From assembly GCF_014197035.1 (NCBI RefSeq), contig NZ_JACIEU010000011.1, positions 124,001 through 188,000 on the forward strand: a stretch of DNA of 64,000 nucleotides. Direction: 5' to 3'. A program made the position numbers and the translations under genes. A model generated the notes under the pieces. That model had not been told where the DNA came from. It did not search any database and worked only from the letters and a program-made list of their open reading frames with translations. The DNA comes from Sphingobium scionense (GTDB lineage Bacteria; Pseudomonadota; Alphaproteobacteria; Sphingomonadales; Sphingomonadaceae). Below, piece after piece: positions 24,341 through 33,298 of the stretch (its first letter is position 1; each line of letters begins with the position of its first letter).

Positions 24341-26056
24341 TTGGGGGGACTGGACGAAGACAGGGGCGGCGCCATAGCGGCCTGGTCGCGGCGTGCGGCC
24401 ATGATCCTGCCCGTGGGGATCGGGCTGCTGCTGGCGATCGCGCTCGCGGGCGTGATGATCGACCCGGTGCAGGACAAGCGCCAGTTTACCGCCTTCCTCT
24501 TCATCCGCCAGGATCTGGCACCGGCGATACTGATCGCGCTGCTGTGCCGGTTTGGGCTGAGCATCGGGCCACAGACGCGGATCGGCTGGATGGACCGGCT
24601 GGCGCAGCGGCCATGGGTTATCGCCCTCGCGCTGGCCCTGTTCTGCTGGGCTGGCCATCATTGGCTGTTGCGCGGCTATGACCTGACCCGCGACGAACAG
24701 ATGGCGAATTTCGATGCCATGATGTTCGCGCAGGGACGCCTCTTCTGGCCGATCGCGCCCGCCTGGCGGCCGATCGCCGAGGCGCTCAACCAGTTCTTCA
24801 TGCTGCCGATCGCCGATCGGCAGGCCTGGGTATCGAGCTATCTGCCGATCAATGCCGCTGCGCGGGCCTTGATCGGCATGTCGGGTGATCCCGGGCTGAC
24901 CAGTCCGCTGTTTACCGGGGTCGGCGCGCTGGCGCTGTGGCGGATCGCGGACCGGCTCTGGCCGGGCGATGTCGCTGCCCGCACCGTGGCGCTGCTGCTC
25001 TATGCCGGATCGTCGCAGGTCGTGATCCAGGGCATGACGGCCCATGCCATGGCCGGGCATCTGGCGCTCAATCTGCTCTGGCTGCTGCTGTTTCTGCGCG
25101 GCAGATGGAGCCACGCCGGTGCGATCCTGATCGGCTTTCTGGCGACCGGCCTGCATCAGCCGCTATTCCACCCGCTGTTCGTATTTCCGATCCTGGCCGG
25201 CCTGCTGTTGCAGCGGCGCTGGCCGCTGGCGCTGCTTTACGGGGCGGCCTATGCCGTCATCGGCCTGTTCTGGCTCGCCTGGCCCAATCTGATCGCGCAA
25301 TGGGCCGGCGGCCCGATGGAGGCGCTATCCAGCACCGGCGACCGGCTGAGCTATGCGGATCGCATCTTCGACATGCTGGCCGGGTTCGGCCCCGTCAGCC
25401 TGTGGCTGATGGCGATGAACCTGCTGCGCTTCATCGCCTGGCAGCATCTGCTGCTGCTGCCGCTCGCGGCTGCGGGCGTGGGCCTTGCCTGGCGCGCGCC
25501 GCTGGTCCGGCCATTGATGGCGGGCGTCGTGCTGCATATCATGCTGGTCGGGCTATTGCTGGCTTTCCAGGGGCATGGCTGGGGCTATCGCTATCTGCAC
25601 GGGCTGATCGGCAGCCTCTGCCTGCTGGCCGCACAGGGCTGGATCGCGCTGCGCGGCCATTGGCCGGGCACGCGGCTCTGGGCCTGGGGCAATGGCGCGA
25701 CCTTCCTGCTGCTGCTGCCGCTGCATATGGCGATGGCCGCCTGGCTCACCCTGCCCTATGCGCAGATATCGGCGCAGATCGATGCCATGCCGGCGGATAT
25801 CGTGATCGTCGATGATGGCGCGGTCGCCTTCGGCAGCGACCTGGTCGTCAACCGGCCCGATCTGTCCAACCGGCCGATCCGGCTGCTCGGCGGCAACATG
25901 ACAGTGGCGCAGGTCGCCACGCTGTGCCGGGACCATCGCGTCGCCTTTGTCGGATCGACGCAGTTGCAGCCTATACGCCGGATACTGGATGCCGAGCCGG
26001 TTGAGGAACAGCGCTTCCGACGGCTGAGGAGCGTCTGTACGCCGTCCCGCCCCTGA
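24341..26056 (+). CDS. Polytopic GT-C-like membrane protein (paralogue of the protein at 38258-40000)
   Basis: 571 residues, about twelve hydrophobic helices. The first large loop carries Y-D-L-T-R-D-E-Q, matching the acidic D-E seen in lipid-sugar-dependent GT-C (GT39/PMT-like) glycosyltransferases. Later landmarks (M-T-A-H-A-M-A-G-H, G-L-H-Q-P-L-F-H-P, G-H-G-W-G-Y-R-Y-L-H-G) recur in the same order in the protein encoded at 38258-40000, so the two are homologous full length. TTG 24341 has a good AGGGGG site; ATG 24401 is an alternative. Likely adds a sugar from a polyprenyl donor outside the inner membrane; acceptor unknown. It ends 2 bases from the convergent GtrA gene. Confidence 0.7.
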   Translation: MGGLDEDRGGAIAAWSRRAAMILPVGIGLLLAIALAGVMIDPVQDKRQFTAFLFIRQDLAPAILIALLCRFGLSIGPQTRIGWMDRLAQRPWVIALALALFCWAGHHWLLRGYDLTRDEQMANFDAMMFAQGRLFWPIAPAWRPIAEALNQFFMLPIADRQAWVSSYLPINAAARALIGMSGDPGLTSPLFTGVGALALWRIADRLWPGDVAARTVALLLYAGSSQVVIQGMTAHAMAGHLALNLLWLLLFLRGRWSHAGAILIGFLATGLHQPLFHPLFVFPILAGLLLQRRWPLALLYGAAYAVIGLFWLAWPNLIAQWAGGPMEALSSTGDRLSYADRIFDMLAGFGPVSLWLMAMNLLRFIAWQHLLLLPLAAAGVGLAWRAPLVRPLMAGVVLHIMLVGLLLAFQGHGWGYRYLHGLIGSLCLLAAQGWIALRGHWPGTRLWAWGNGATFLLLLPLHMAMAAWLTLPYAQISAQIDAMPADIVIVDDGAVAFGSDLVVNRPDLSNRPIRLLGGNMTVAQVATLCRDHRVAFVGSTQLQPIRRILDAEPVEEQRFRRLRSVCTPSRP

Positions 26057-26058
26057 CT

Positions 26059-26457
26059 TCAGAGTGATTTCGCGGGATGAGCCATGTACATGGCGCGCCT
26101 CATGAGTACGTAGCTGATCGTGGCGGTCAACAGGACATTGGCTGGATAGGCGATCCAGGGAACCAGACCGAAGACGTCGATCATGAGAGCCAAAGTAGCG
26201 GTTCCGACCAACAACTGCATAAGGCAGATACCCAGATAGCGCAGCATAGGGCTTCGCCGGATGGCATGGCCGCTGAAGGTCAGGTGTCGATGCGCAAAAA
26301 AGCCGATGCAGACACTGGCTACCCATGCTCCGATACTGGCAAGAATATAGTGCAGACCCATAGCGACACTGGTCAGAAAGACGAGATAGCCTATGAGCGT
26401 CACACTGCCACCTGCAATCCCGAAACGAGCTAACAACAATAAGTTCGCCATATTCAA
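26059..26457 (-). CDS. GtrA family membrane protein
   Basis: 132 residues with four transmembrane helices, typical of GtrA proteins, which flip or position undecaprenyl-phosphate-linked sugars (GtrA of O-antigen glucosylation) for a GT-C enzyme. The G-Y-L-V-F and H-R-H-L-T-F-S pieces are family-like. TTG 26457 is chosen over ATG 26451 because a GGAG lies six bases upstream of it and it overlaps the GT2 stop codon. Together with the two GT2 genes upstream and the GT-C-like gene facing it, this makes a GtrA-GtrB-Gtr type glycosylation set. Local GC is lower (about 57 percent). Confidence 0.85.
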   Translation of the reverse strand: MNMANLLLLARFGIAGGSVTLIGYLVFLTSVAMGLHYILASIGAWVASVCIGFFAHRHLTFSGHAIRRSPMLRYLGICLMQLLVGTATLALMIDVFGLVPWIAYPANVLLTATISYVLMRRAMYMAHPAKSL

Positions 26458-27398
26458 GTTGCGCTCCGCAGGCGTGCCCTTAGCCGGGGCAACACCCTTT
26501 CAACGATCCGAGAATCACGGAAATAGCGAGGCATATGCAGGGGACCCAGGCGCAGCAGTTCAACGAGCGCTATCGCCAGCGCTCCTTTGCGGCCATGCAT
26601 AGCCTCCGCCAGCAAACCATTAATCCGCACGGAGGCGGCCGCGACACGTCGGACAGCCGACGCCTGGGCGCCATGCACGCGGTCGGCATAGCGGTTCATG
26701 ACCATCTCCATCTGCGCGCGGAAATCGGCATGCGATCGACTGCCCTGCATCGTCTGCGACCCGCTATGGATACGAAAGCCCACGGTTGGTTCCGCAATAT
26801 AATGAACGGGACCGAGCATCGCCGCCTTCATGTAGAGATCCCAGTCGGGCGTGTACCAGAGCCCTTCGTCCAGGCCACCCGTGCGAAGCCAGATATCCCG
26901 CGGCATAACCACCGACGGCAGAGCGACGAAATTTTGGACCAGAAGCCTTTCAACAACGCTGGCACCATCCCAATCAGCCCGCGCCGTAAGCGGGCAGCGC
27001 CACATACCCAATCTCCGTCCGTCTTCATCCACGATGTAGGCCGCCGTGAGAAATAATACGGCATCGGACGCCGTGTCGAGCGCACGGATCACCGCGTCGA
27101 GCCGGTCCGGCAACCACAGGTCATCCTGATGCAGCATTGCTACATGAGTGGCTCGGGCCATACGCACCGCGATATTGGTTTTTTCCGTCCATGACGGAAC
27201 ATCCGGGCAATGCTGATACCGTATCGTCAGGCGCCCGCTATGCGCTAATGCAATTGCTGCGCAATCGGACCGCTTGCCTGAATCAAGCACTATGACTTCA
27301 AGCAAACCCGACTGATCATCCGGCAAGCTGGACAGAGCTGCATCGAAATAAGCCTGCCCCTCGTGAAGCGGCATGACTACGGAAAGACGCAGCGACAT
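26454..27398 (-). CDS. Family 2 glycosyltransferase
   Basis: 314 residues, GT-A fold. The N-terminal L-S-V-V-M-P-L-H-E-G starts the nucleotide-sugar domain; E-V-I-V-L-D-S-G and M-L-H-Q-D-D-L-W (a D-x-D-like pair) supply the metal/sugar site, and a W-Y-T-P-D-W-D-L motif follows at about 185-195. No membrane segment. ATG 27398 preferred (the codon before is TTG in frame). Lower GC than the surrounding DNA. Positioned between a DPM1-like GT2 and GtrA; its acceptor is unknown. Confidence 0.87.
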   Translation of the reverse strand: MSLRLSVVMPLHEGQAYFDAALSSLPDDQSGLLEVIVLDSGKRSDCAAIALAHSGRLTIRYQHCPDVPSWTEKTNIAVRMARATHVAMLHQDDLWLPDRLDAVIRALDTASDAVLFLTAAYIVDEDGRRLGMWRCPLTARADWDGASVVERLLVQNFVALPSVVMPRDIWLRTGGLDEGLWYTPDWDLYMKAAMLGPVHYIAEPTVGFRIHSGSQTMQGSRSHADFRAQMEMVMNRYADRVHGAQASAVRRVAAASVRINGLLAEAMHGRKGALAIALVELLRLGPLHMPRYFRDSRIVERVLPRLRARLRSAT

Positions 27399-27408
27399 CA
27401 ACCGGTGC

Positions 27409-28641
27409 CTATACCAGCAACGGCGCCGCGCGATAAAAGCGCGATTCGTTGCCCCCGATCATGGCCATCAGAAAACCGCCCAGCACAGTCTGCATACCAA
27501 TGCTGATCAAGCTCGTTCCGATAATCGCAGGCAGGATACTATAGACCGCGCCAAAATCTCTCTCTGCCCACTGCCAAAAAACAGCGAGCAGTGCCGCTCC
27601 CCCCAGAGCGGCAAAAACGAATCCAACGATCAACATGGCTTCGAGTGAAAGCCGTTCGCCCATGAATATTTCCCATGGGCGAGCGACACGATAGCCAGCG
27701 CGCAAACCATAAAGCTTGCCCGCAAACGCAAGGACAGCCGACAGATGCCCTCCCGAAAGTAGGGCTGCGGCTAGAACCACCCAATAATTGCCTACGGCAG
27801 GGAAACTACCGGGAGCAAATGCCTGAATTATCGCCATGGCAAATAGCATGATACCCACTGTCAACGCCGCCACCGCCGGCACGCCGAACAGCCAGGTCGG
27901 GCTCAGCATCAGCAGGTAGCGCAGATGGCGCCAGCCGTCGCGCCAGGGGCGCAGATGGGGGGCGCGGTCACGCAGGTCGATCGACAGGGTCGCAGGCACT
28001 TCGGTGATGCGGAAATCGCGCAGGCTGGCCTTGATCACCATCTCGCTGGCAAATTCCATGCCGCTGCCCGACAGGCCGAGCGCGGCAAAACAATCCCTGG
28101 TGATCGCGCGCAGACCACAATGCGCGTCGCTGATCCCGGAGCGGAAGAAGAGGTTGAGGATACCGGTCAGCACCGGATTGCCGATATAGCGGTTCTTCCA
28201 GGGCATGGCGCCCGGTGCGATGCCGCCCTTGAAGCGCGACCCCATGCACAGGTCTGCGCCCGCCAGCAATTCACCGATCATCGCCACACCATTGGTGAAG
28301 TCGTAGCTGCCGTCGGCATCCCCCATCAGCAGATAGCGCCCATAGGCGCCTTCGCCGCCGCCGATCAGCGCCGCGCCATAGCCGCGCCGGGCCACCGGCA
28401 CGACGCGAGCGCCCAGATCGGTCGCGATCTTCTGGCTGCCGTCGGTCGAGCCATTGTCGGCAATCACGATCTCGCCGAACAGGCCATGCTGTTCCTCGAT
28501 CCGCTTGAGCGCCTCGCGCGCATTGGCAATGCAATGTGGCAGGCTGATCGCCTCATCGAGGCAGGGCATGATGATCGACACATCGATCGCACGCGCGTCG
28601 GTCCGCAGGTCGGTCAGCGAACGCGTGGCTTCTACGAACAT
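27409..28641 (-). CDS. DPM1/GtrB-like family 2 glycosyltransferase with C-terminal membrane domain
   Basis: 410 residues. GT2 domain (about 20-250) with V-S-I-I-M-P-C-L-D-E-A, I-V-I-A-D-N-G-S-T-D-G and L-M-G-D-A-D-G-S-Y-D (DxD), then four hydrophobic helices (about 270-400). This architecture loads a sugar onto undecaprenyl phosphate and serves GtrA/GT-C partners. ATG 28641; the frame is open far upstream to 29490 but that runs antisense through the fRMsr gene. The gene is compositionally mosaic: 27409 to about 27880 (C-terminal membrane part) is near 57 percent GC, whereas the catalytic part is about 70 percent, suggesting recombination inside the gene. Confidence 0.9.
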   Translation of the reverse strand: MFVEATRSLTDLRTDARAIDVSIIMPCLDEAISLPHCIANAREALKRIEEQHGLFGEIVIADNGSTDGSQKIATDLGARVVPVARRGYGAALIGGGEGAYGRYLLMGDADGSYDFTNGVAMIGELLAGADLCMGSRFKGGIAPGAMPWKNRYIGNPVLTGILNLFFRSGISDAHCGLRAITRDCFAALGLSGSGMEFASEMVIKASLRDFRITEVPATLSIDLRDRAPHLRPWRDGWRHLRYLLMLSPTWLFGVPAVAALTVGIMLFAMAIIQAFAPGSFPAVGNYWVVLAAALLSGGHLSAVLAFAGKLYGLRAGYRVARPWEIFMGERLSLEAMLIVGFVFAALGGAALLAVFWQWAERDFGAVYSILPAIIGTSLISIGMQTVLGGFLMAMIGGNESRFYRAAPLLV

Positions 28642-28731
28642 CGGACACCCTCTTTTGCCGGTCTCCAATGGCGATAAACGCTTTTGGTTAACGCTTCCTT
28701 GCCTCTGGCCGAGCCGGGCGGGCCATCCTAT

Positions 28732-29226
28732 ATGCACGCCATGTATGATTTCGCTCCCACCGCCGCCGCCGACAAGGCGACGCTTTACGCAGACCTTCTG
28801 TCCGCTGCCGATGCGCTGACCCGCGACGAACCCGATGCGGTCGCCAATATGGCGAACCTGTCGGCGCTGATCTGGCAGTTCCTGCCCGACCTCAACTGGG
28901 CCGGCTTCTACCGCATGGTCGAGGATGAGCTGGTGCTGGGGCCTTTCCAGGGCAAGGCGGCCTGCATTCGCATCCCGCTGGGCCGCGGCGTGTGCGGCAC
29001 GGCCGCCCAGACGCGCGAGACGCAGCTGGTGGCCGACGTCCATGCCTTCCCCGGCCATATCGCCTGCGACGCGGCGAGCGCGTCCGAGATCGTCGTGCCA
29101 GTGGTGCATGATGGCCGGCTGATCGGCGTGCTGGACCTCGACAGCCCCCGCCCCGCCCGGTTCGACAGTGCCGACCAACAGGGGCTGGAAGCGCTGGTCG
29201 CGCGGATCGCCGGCCGCATCGGCTGA
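28732..29226 (+). CDS. msrC: Free methionine-(R)-sulfoxide reductase (GAF domain)
   Basis: 164 residues forming one GAF domain. Cys78, Cys88 and Cys112 occupy the same spacing as the catalytic and resolving cysteines of E. coli fRMsr (84, 94, 118), in A-A-C-I-R-I-P, G-V-C-G-T-A-A and H-I-A-C-D-A-A-S-A-S-E-I. It reduces free Met-R-O using thioredoxin, recycling oxidised methionine. ATG 28732 is used; 28741 is also in frame. Divergent from the GT2 gene. Confidence 0.92.
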   Translation: MHAMYDFAPTAAADKATLYADLLSAADALTRDEPDAVANMANLSALIWQFLPDLNWAGFYRMVEDELVLGPFQGKAACIRIPLGRGVCGTAAQTRETQLVADVHAFPGHIACDAASASEIVVPVVHDGRLIGVLDLDSPRPARFDSADQQGLEALVARIAGRIG

Positions 29227-29288
29227 TCGCCGCCCTGCCCCGTTCCGGGACAGGATTTGGCAAGCCGAACATGGCGTTGCCCGGATCG

Positions 29289-29314
29289 TCATGCTAATTT
29301 CCACGTTAGCATGA
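29289..29314. promoter_or_regulatory. Dyad upstream of the RcnB-like gene
   Basis: TCATGCTAA (29289-29297) and TTAGCATGA (29306-29314) form a perfect 9-bp inverted repeat with an 8-base spacer, 49 bases before the RcnB-like gene. Symmetry and position suggest an operator; the regulator is unknown. Confidence 0.45.
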
Positions 29315-29362
29315 TGACCGTGCGGGCGGCCTGACGCCCCTGCAGGAACAGGGAGCATGATG

Positions 29363-30205
29363 ATGGCCGCCCGGATATTTTTCGCCAGCAGCGCCATGGC
29401 GCTGATCGCCGGCCTTGCGGGGCCGGTTGCCGCGCAGACACCCGCCGCGTCCGGCACGAGCGTGGTCCGCACCACGACAACGACCGCCACCGCCCATCGC
29501 TGGGGACCGCGCTATGACGGGCGATGGTATGCCGGTTGGTCCGCGCCGGGCGGCTGGCAAAGCTATCAGCGGCCGCGCGTAGGCTTTGCCCTGCCCGCCT
29601 ACTGGGTCCACCCCCGTTTCTTCATCGCCAATTATGGCGTCTATGGCCTGCCGGCGCCGACCACCGGCTATGGCTGGTCGCGCTATTATGACGATGCGGT
29701 GATGACCGACCAATATGGCCGGGTGCGCGACATGCGCAGCGGCATCGACTGGTCGCGCTACGAGGGCGGCTATGAAGAAGGCACGCCGCAGCCAGCCACC
29801 GTTGCCGGTTCCGGCAGCACCCCCGGCTATGGTGCGCCCGATGACCTCGTGACCTATAGCAGCGCGCCGCAGCCCGTCCCAGCCGGTCGCCCCGGCGTGG
29901 ATTATGATGCCCCCGCCTATGCCAGCAGCGCCGTCAGCCCGAACGCCACGACCGTGACGACTGTCGCGGCGGCACCGGCGCCTCCGGCAGCTCCGGTGGC
30001 GGCGACGAGCGGCACGCACTGGTCGAACCAGCCGGCGACCACGACCGTCGTGGCGGCGCCGCCGCCGGTGCCCGGCCTGCCGCCCGGCGGCTATATATCG
30101 GGCGGCTTCTATTATCCGCCGCCGCTGGTGACGACCATCATCATCAATCCTGATGGCACGACGCAGTCGAGCACGCGTTACGCGACCGAAGCCAGCCCGC
30201 GCTGA
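29363..30205 (+). CDS. RcnB-family periplasmic protein with Pro/Thr-rich tail
   Basis: 280 residues. Signal peptide to about residue 24 (A-I-A-G-L... A-A-Q-T), then a W-S-R-Y-Y-D-D-A-V-M-T-D-Q-Y-G-R-V segment with the RcnB signature, often linked to Ni/Co homeostasis in enterobacteria, and finally a long disordered A/P/T/V-rich C-terminus ending G-F-Y-Y-P-P-P-L. The family is abundant in sphingomonads with unknown role. Three ATGs are adjacent (29357, 29360, 29363); the last is chosen because GGGAG at 29351-29355 is best spaced from it. A dyad precedes the gene. Confidence 0.75.
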   Translation: MAARIFFASSAMALIAGLAGPVAAQTPAASGTSVVRTTTTTATAHRWGPRYDGRWYAGWSAPGGWQSYQRPRVGFALPAYWVHPRFFIANYGVYGLPAPTTGYGWSRYYDDAVMTDQYGRVRDMRSGIDWSRYEGGYEEGTPQPATVAGSGSTPGYGAPDDLVTYSSAPQPVPAGRPGVDYDAPAYASSAVSPNATTVTTVAAAPAPPAAPVAATSGTHWSNQPATTTVVAAPPPVPGLPPGGYISGGFYYPPPLVTTIIINPDGTTQSSTRYATEASPR

Positions 30206-30272
30206 GCCCTGGCGGAACCACGACCATGGGTCAGTGCGTTGACGGGCGGGATCAGGTGACGGGAGTGGCGCA

Positions 30273-30650
30273 ATGCTGCATCATGTATCGGTGGGCACCA
30301 ATGATGTGGCGCGGGCACGGGCCTTCTACGATCCGCTGATGGCGCTGCTGGGCTATCGCAGTTTGCGCGACCATCCCCATTCGCTCGACTATGGCGTGAC
30401 CGACGTGGTGTTCAGCGTGGAGACGCCGGTCGATGGCGCTCCTGCCAGCGCGGGCAATGGCGTCCATATCTGCTTCGTCGCCGCCGATCGCGGCGCGGTC
30501 GACGGATTTCATCGGCTGGCGCTGGAACTGGGCGGGACCGACGCCGGGCCACCGGGCGTGCGGCCGCAATATGACGATCATTATTATGGCGCCTTCGTGC
30601 GCGATCCCGATGGCAACAAGATCGAGGCGGTCACTTTTTCAGCGCGATAG
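30273..30650 (+). CDS. VOC family (glyoxalase-like) protein
   Basis: 125 residues with two beta-alpha-beta-beta-beta modules of the vicinal oxygen chelate fold: L-H-H-V-S-V-G-T-N-D-V-A-R-A at the start, and D-D-H-Y-Y-G-A-F-V-R-D-P-D-G-N-K-I-E at the end, which supply His and Glu metal ligands. Members include glyoxalase, dioxygenases and fosfomycin-resistance-like enzymes; sequence does not select one. ATG 30273 follows GGGAG. Its 3' end overlaps the convergent GGDEF-EAL gene by 20 bases. Confidence 0.9.
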   Translation: MLHHVSVGTNDVARARAFYDPLMALLGYRSLRDHPHSLDYGVTDVVFSVETPVDGAPASAGNGVHICFVAADRGAVDGFHRLALELGGTDAGPPGVRPQYDDHYYGAFVRDPDGNKIEAVTFSAR

Positions 30651-33177
30651 GCGGGGCGTTCCGCGCCGCCAGGACCGACGCGGCAGGCTGCGGCCGGCCA
30701 TAATGATAGCCCTGGGCGATATGGCAGCCATGCTGGAGCAGCAACGCGGCCTGTTCGGCGGTCTCCACGCCTTCGGCCACCACCTCCATCCGGAAGCTGC
30801 TGCCCAGCTTGATGACGGCGTCTACGATGGCCGCGTCGCCGGCATCGCGATCGACATGGCTGACGAAGCTGCGGTCGATCTTCAGCACATTGACCGGATA
30901 TTGTTTGAGATGGCTGAGCGAGGCGAAGCCGGTGCCGAAATCGTCGAGGGCGATGCGCACCCCGCCCCGGGCGAAGCGATCGAGCGCACGGGCGACCTGC
31001 CCCGCGCCGCGCCCCAGGAAAACCGATTCGGTCACCTCGATCTCGAAATGTTCCGCCGGCACCCCATGCTGCTCCAGCCGGGTCAGGACATGGTCGGCAA
31101 AGTCGCCCTGCTGCAGGTCCGCCGCCGACGCGTTGACCGCCACCCGGCCCGGGTCGAACCCCGCTCCGAGCCAGGCCTGCATGTCGTGCAGCACGGCATC
31201 GAGCATCAATTCGGTCAGGCGGACGGCAAGCTCACCATGTTCGAAGGCGGCGGCGATGGTGGCGGGCGCCTGGACGCCGAGCCGGGGATGCTGCCAGCGG
31301 AGCAACGCCTCATAGCCGAGCACCTGGCCAGTGCGCATGTCGACCTTGGGCTGATAATAGGGCACCACCAGCCGTTCGGCGATCACCTGGCGCGCCATAT
31401 GGATCATCGAGCTGCGCTGCTGCGCATCGGCACGCAACTGGGAATGGAACATGGTGAGGCGGCTGCGGCCGGTCGCCTTCGACGCATAGAGCGCAAGATC
31501 CGCCGCCTTGAACAATTCGTGCGCGTCATCGCCATGTTCCCCGAACACGGCGCCGCCGACGCTGACGCCCGCTTCCAGCAACTGCCCCTGATAGGCGAAG
31601 GGCGCCCGCATCTTTTCCAATATCGCCTGGCTGCATGCCTGAACCGCGTCGCTATCCGCCAGCGAGGCGGCAATCAGGCCGAATTCATCGCCGCCCAGGC
31701 GGCCGACCACGGCATCGGCGGGCGCCGCCGCCGCCAGTCGTTCGGCAAAGCCCCAAAGCAGGGCATCCCCGGCATCATGGCCGAGCGAATCGTTGATCCG
31801 CTTGAGATCATCGATATCGAACAGCATCAGACCGAAACCCATGCCGTTAGCGCGCGCCTGCTCCGCCAGTTCCTCCAGCACGCCCTGCCACAAGGTCCGG
31901 TTGGGCAGGCGTGTCATGGGATCATGAGTAGCGGCCCAGCGGATCCTCTCCTCCGCATCGCGCTGTTCGGTGACGTCGAGGAAAGTGACGATGATCCGGC
32001 GCAACTGGCCGACTTCCGTGCGGGTCGCCCAGCCGGTGCTGCGGATCCAGCGCATCGCACCGCTGTCGGCGCGATGTACGCGCAAGGTCGCCTCGAAATG
32101 CGGCGGCAGGACATTGGCGGCGACGCCGTCCATCATCACCTTGAGCTTGTGCCGATCATCCGCGTGAACGAGCGACAGGGCCAGTTCGGTGGTGGCTGGG
32201 GCATCCGCGGTCAGGCCCAGCATCGCGCGAAACTCCGCCGACCAACTGCGCTGGCCCGACCGCGCGTCATAGTCCCAGATGCCCAGCCGCGCCGACTGCA
32301 CCGCCAGGCGGAAATGTTCCTCGCTTTCGGCGACGGCCTGCTGCGCCAGCTTCTGGTTATGGACGTCCTCCAGCGTGCCATACCAGCGGATGATCGCGCC
32401 CCGGCTGTCACGCCGCGCCGCGGCCCGAGCCCGCATCCAGCGATAGCTGCCGTCACGCAGGCGCAGACGATAATCGACATCGACCGGATCGCCCGACTGC
32501 AACCGTTCGCGCCACAGTGCCAGGGTCCGGTCCATATCGTCGGGATGCAGGGCGTTGATCCAGCCGGCCCCCATCGCCTGTTCGGGCGACGTGCCGGTCA
32601 GGTCGCGCCAGCGCGGCCCCACTTCCTCGATCGCGCCGTCAGGCGTGGCGGTCCAGGGAACCTGGGGGCTGAGTTCTACCGACCAGCGATGATGTTCGCG
32701 ACTTTCCGCAAGGGCGGATTCCAGCAATTCGGCCTGTTTCTCGCGACGATCATGCATATCCTCCACCGTTCCATACCAGCGCCATGCCCCCGCAGGCATT
32801 GCCTGACGCATCATGCGGAGCAGGCACCATCGGCTTGCGCCGTCTGCGCAACGCAGGCGAACGACCAGCGGTTCCGGCTGCGACGCGGCGGCAGCGGCCC
32901 GTATAATGAGCCCGATATCGACCGAATCAAAGCCCTTGCGCCAACCATGGCGAAGCAGCCCCGTGCGAAGCCCGCCGCCCCGCACCTTGCCCACCACCCA
33001 ATAGGTCAGCAGACGGCCGCGATGATCCGCAAACCAGTGAATGACCGGCGCGCCAATATGGTTGAATTTAGGTGATAATGTCCGGCGTCCGGCGCCATCG
33101 CCCGGTGACATATGCGGCGCCGGCCCGCCAAGTTCGCGGGCACCATCGACAAAGCGCCGATCAGCGAAGCGATCCAT
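30631..33177 (-). CDS. PAS-PAS-GGDEF-EAL cyclic-di-GMP signalling protein
   Basis: 848 residues, cytosolic. Order: a degenerate PAS-like N-terminus (about 40-150), a PAS/PAC (165-285), a second PAS/PAC (293-420), a GGDEF diguanylate-cyclase domain (about 430-590) with intact R-L-G-G-D-E-F and an EAL phosphodiesterase domain (about 600-845) with intact E-A-L-L-R-W, plus D-D-F-G-T-G and the K-I-D-R-S-F loop. Both active sites are complete, so either activity is possible, with the PAS domains as sensors. It would control the switch between motility and matrix production. ATG 33177; a TCTGTAA/TTACAGA dyad lies 97 bases upstream. Confidence 0.93.
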   Translation of the reverse strand: MDRFADRRFVDGARELGGPAPHMSPGDGAGRRTLSPKFNHIGAPVIHWFADHRGRLLTYWVVGKVRGGGLRTGLLRHGWRKGFDSVDIGLIIRAAAAASQPEPLVVRLRCADGASRWCLLRMMRQAMPAGAWRWYGTVEDMHDRREKQAELLESALAESREHHRWSVELSPQVPWTATPDGAIEEVGPRWRDLTGTSPEQAMGAGWINALHPDDMDRTLALWRERLQSGDPVDVDYRLRLRDGSYRWMRARAAARRDSRGAIIRWYGTLEDVHNQKLAQQAVAESEEHFRLAVQSARLGIWDYDARSGQRSWSAEFRAMLGLTADAPATTELALSLVHADDRHKLKVMMDGVAANVLPPHFEATLRVHRADSGAMRWIRSTGWATRTEVGQLRRIIVTFLDVTEQRDAEERIRWAATHDPMTRLPNRTLWQGVLEELAEQARANGMGFGLMLFDIDDLKRINDSLGHDAGDALLWGFAERLAAAAPADAVVGRLGGDEFGLIAASLADSDAVQACSQAILEKMRAPFAYQGQLLEAGVSVGGAVFGEHGDDAHELFKAADLALYASKATGRSRLTMFHSQLRADAQQRSSMIHMARQVIAERLVVPYYQPKVDMRTGQVLGYEALLRWQHPRLGVQAPATIAAAFEHGELAVRLTELMLDAVLHDMQAWLGAGFDPGRVAVNASAADLQQGDFADHVLTRLEQHGVPAEHFEIEVTESVFLGRGAGQVARALDRFARGGVRIALDDFGTGFASLSHLKQYPVNVLKIDRSFVSHVDRDAGDAAIVDAVIKLGSSFRMEVVAEGVETAEQAALLLQHGCHIAQGYHYGRPQPAASVLAARNAPPIALKK

Positions 33178-33273
33178 CGCCCATCCCCGATTGTCGTGCC
33201 GCCCCGTTCGCCATGGCAGGGAGGATGCAGGAAAAGCTTAAACAAGCCTGCACGTAACCGGAATGATCGGGAA

Positions 33274-33288
33274 TCTGTAAATTACAGA
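33274..33288. promoter_or_regulatory. Small palindrome upstream of the GGDEF-EAL gene
   Basis: TCTGTAA-A-TTACAGA, a perfect 7-bp inverted repeat with a one-base centre, in the 121-base gap between bpt and the GGDEF-EAL gene. Could be an operator for the latter. Confidence 0.35.
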
Positions 33289-33298
33289 AACTGCCCCG

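Noticed and set aside
28642..29490. Upstream extension of the DPM1-like glycosyltransferase frame
   Set aside because: Runs antisense through the fRMsr gene; the GT2 domain begins right after ATG 28641.
30433..33075. 880-codon plus-strand open frame opposite the GGDEF-EAL gene
   Set aside because: Overlaps the VOC gene out of frame and mirrors an intact c-di-GMP gene; composition is that of a shadow frame.
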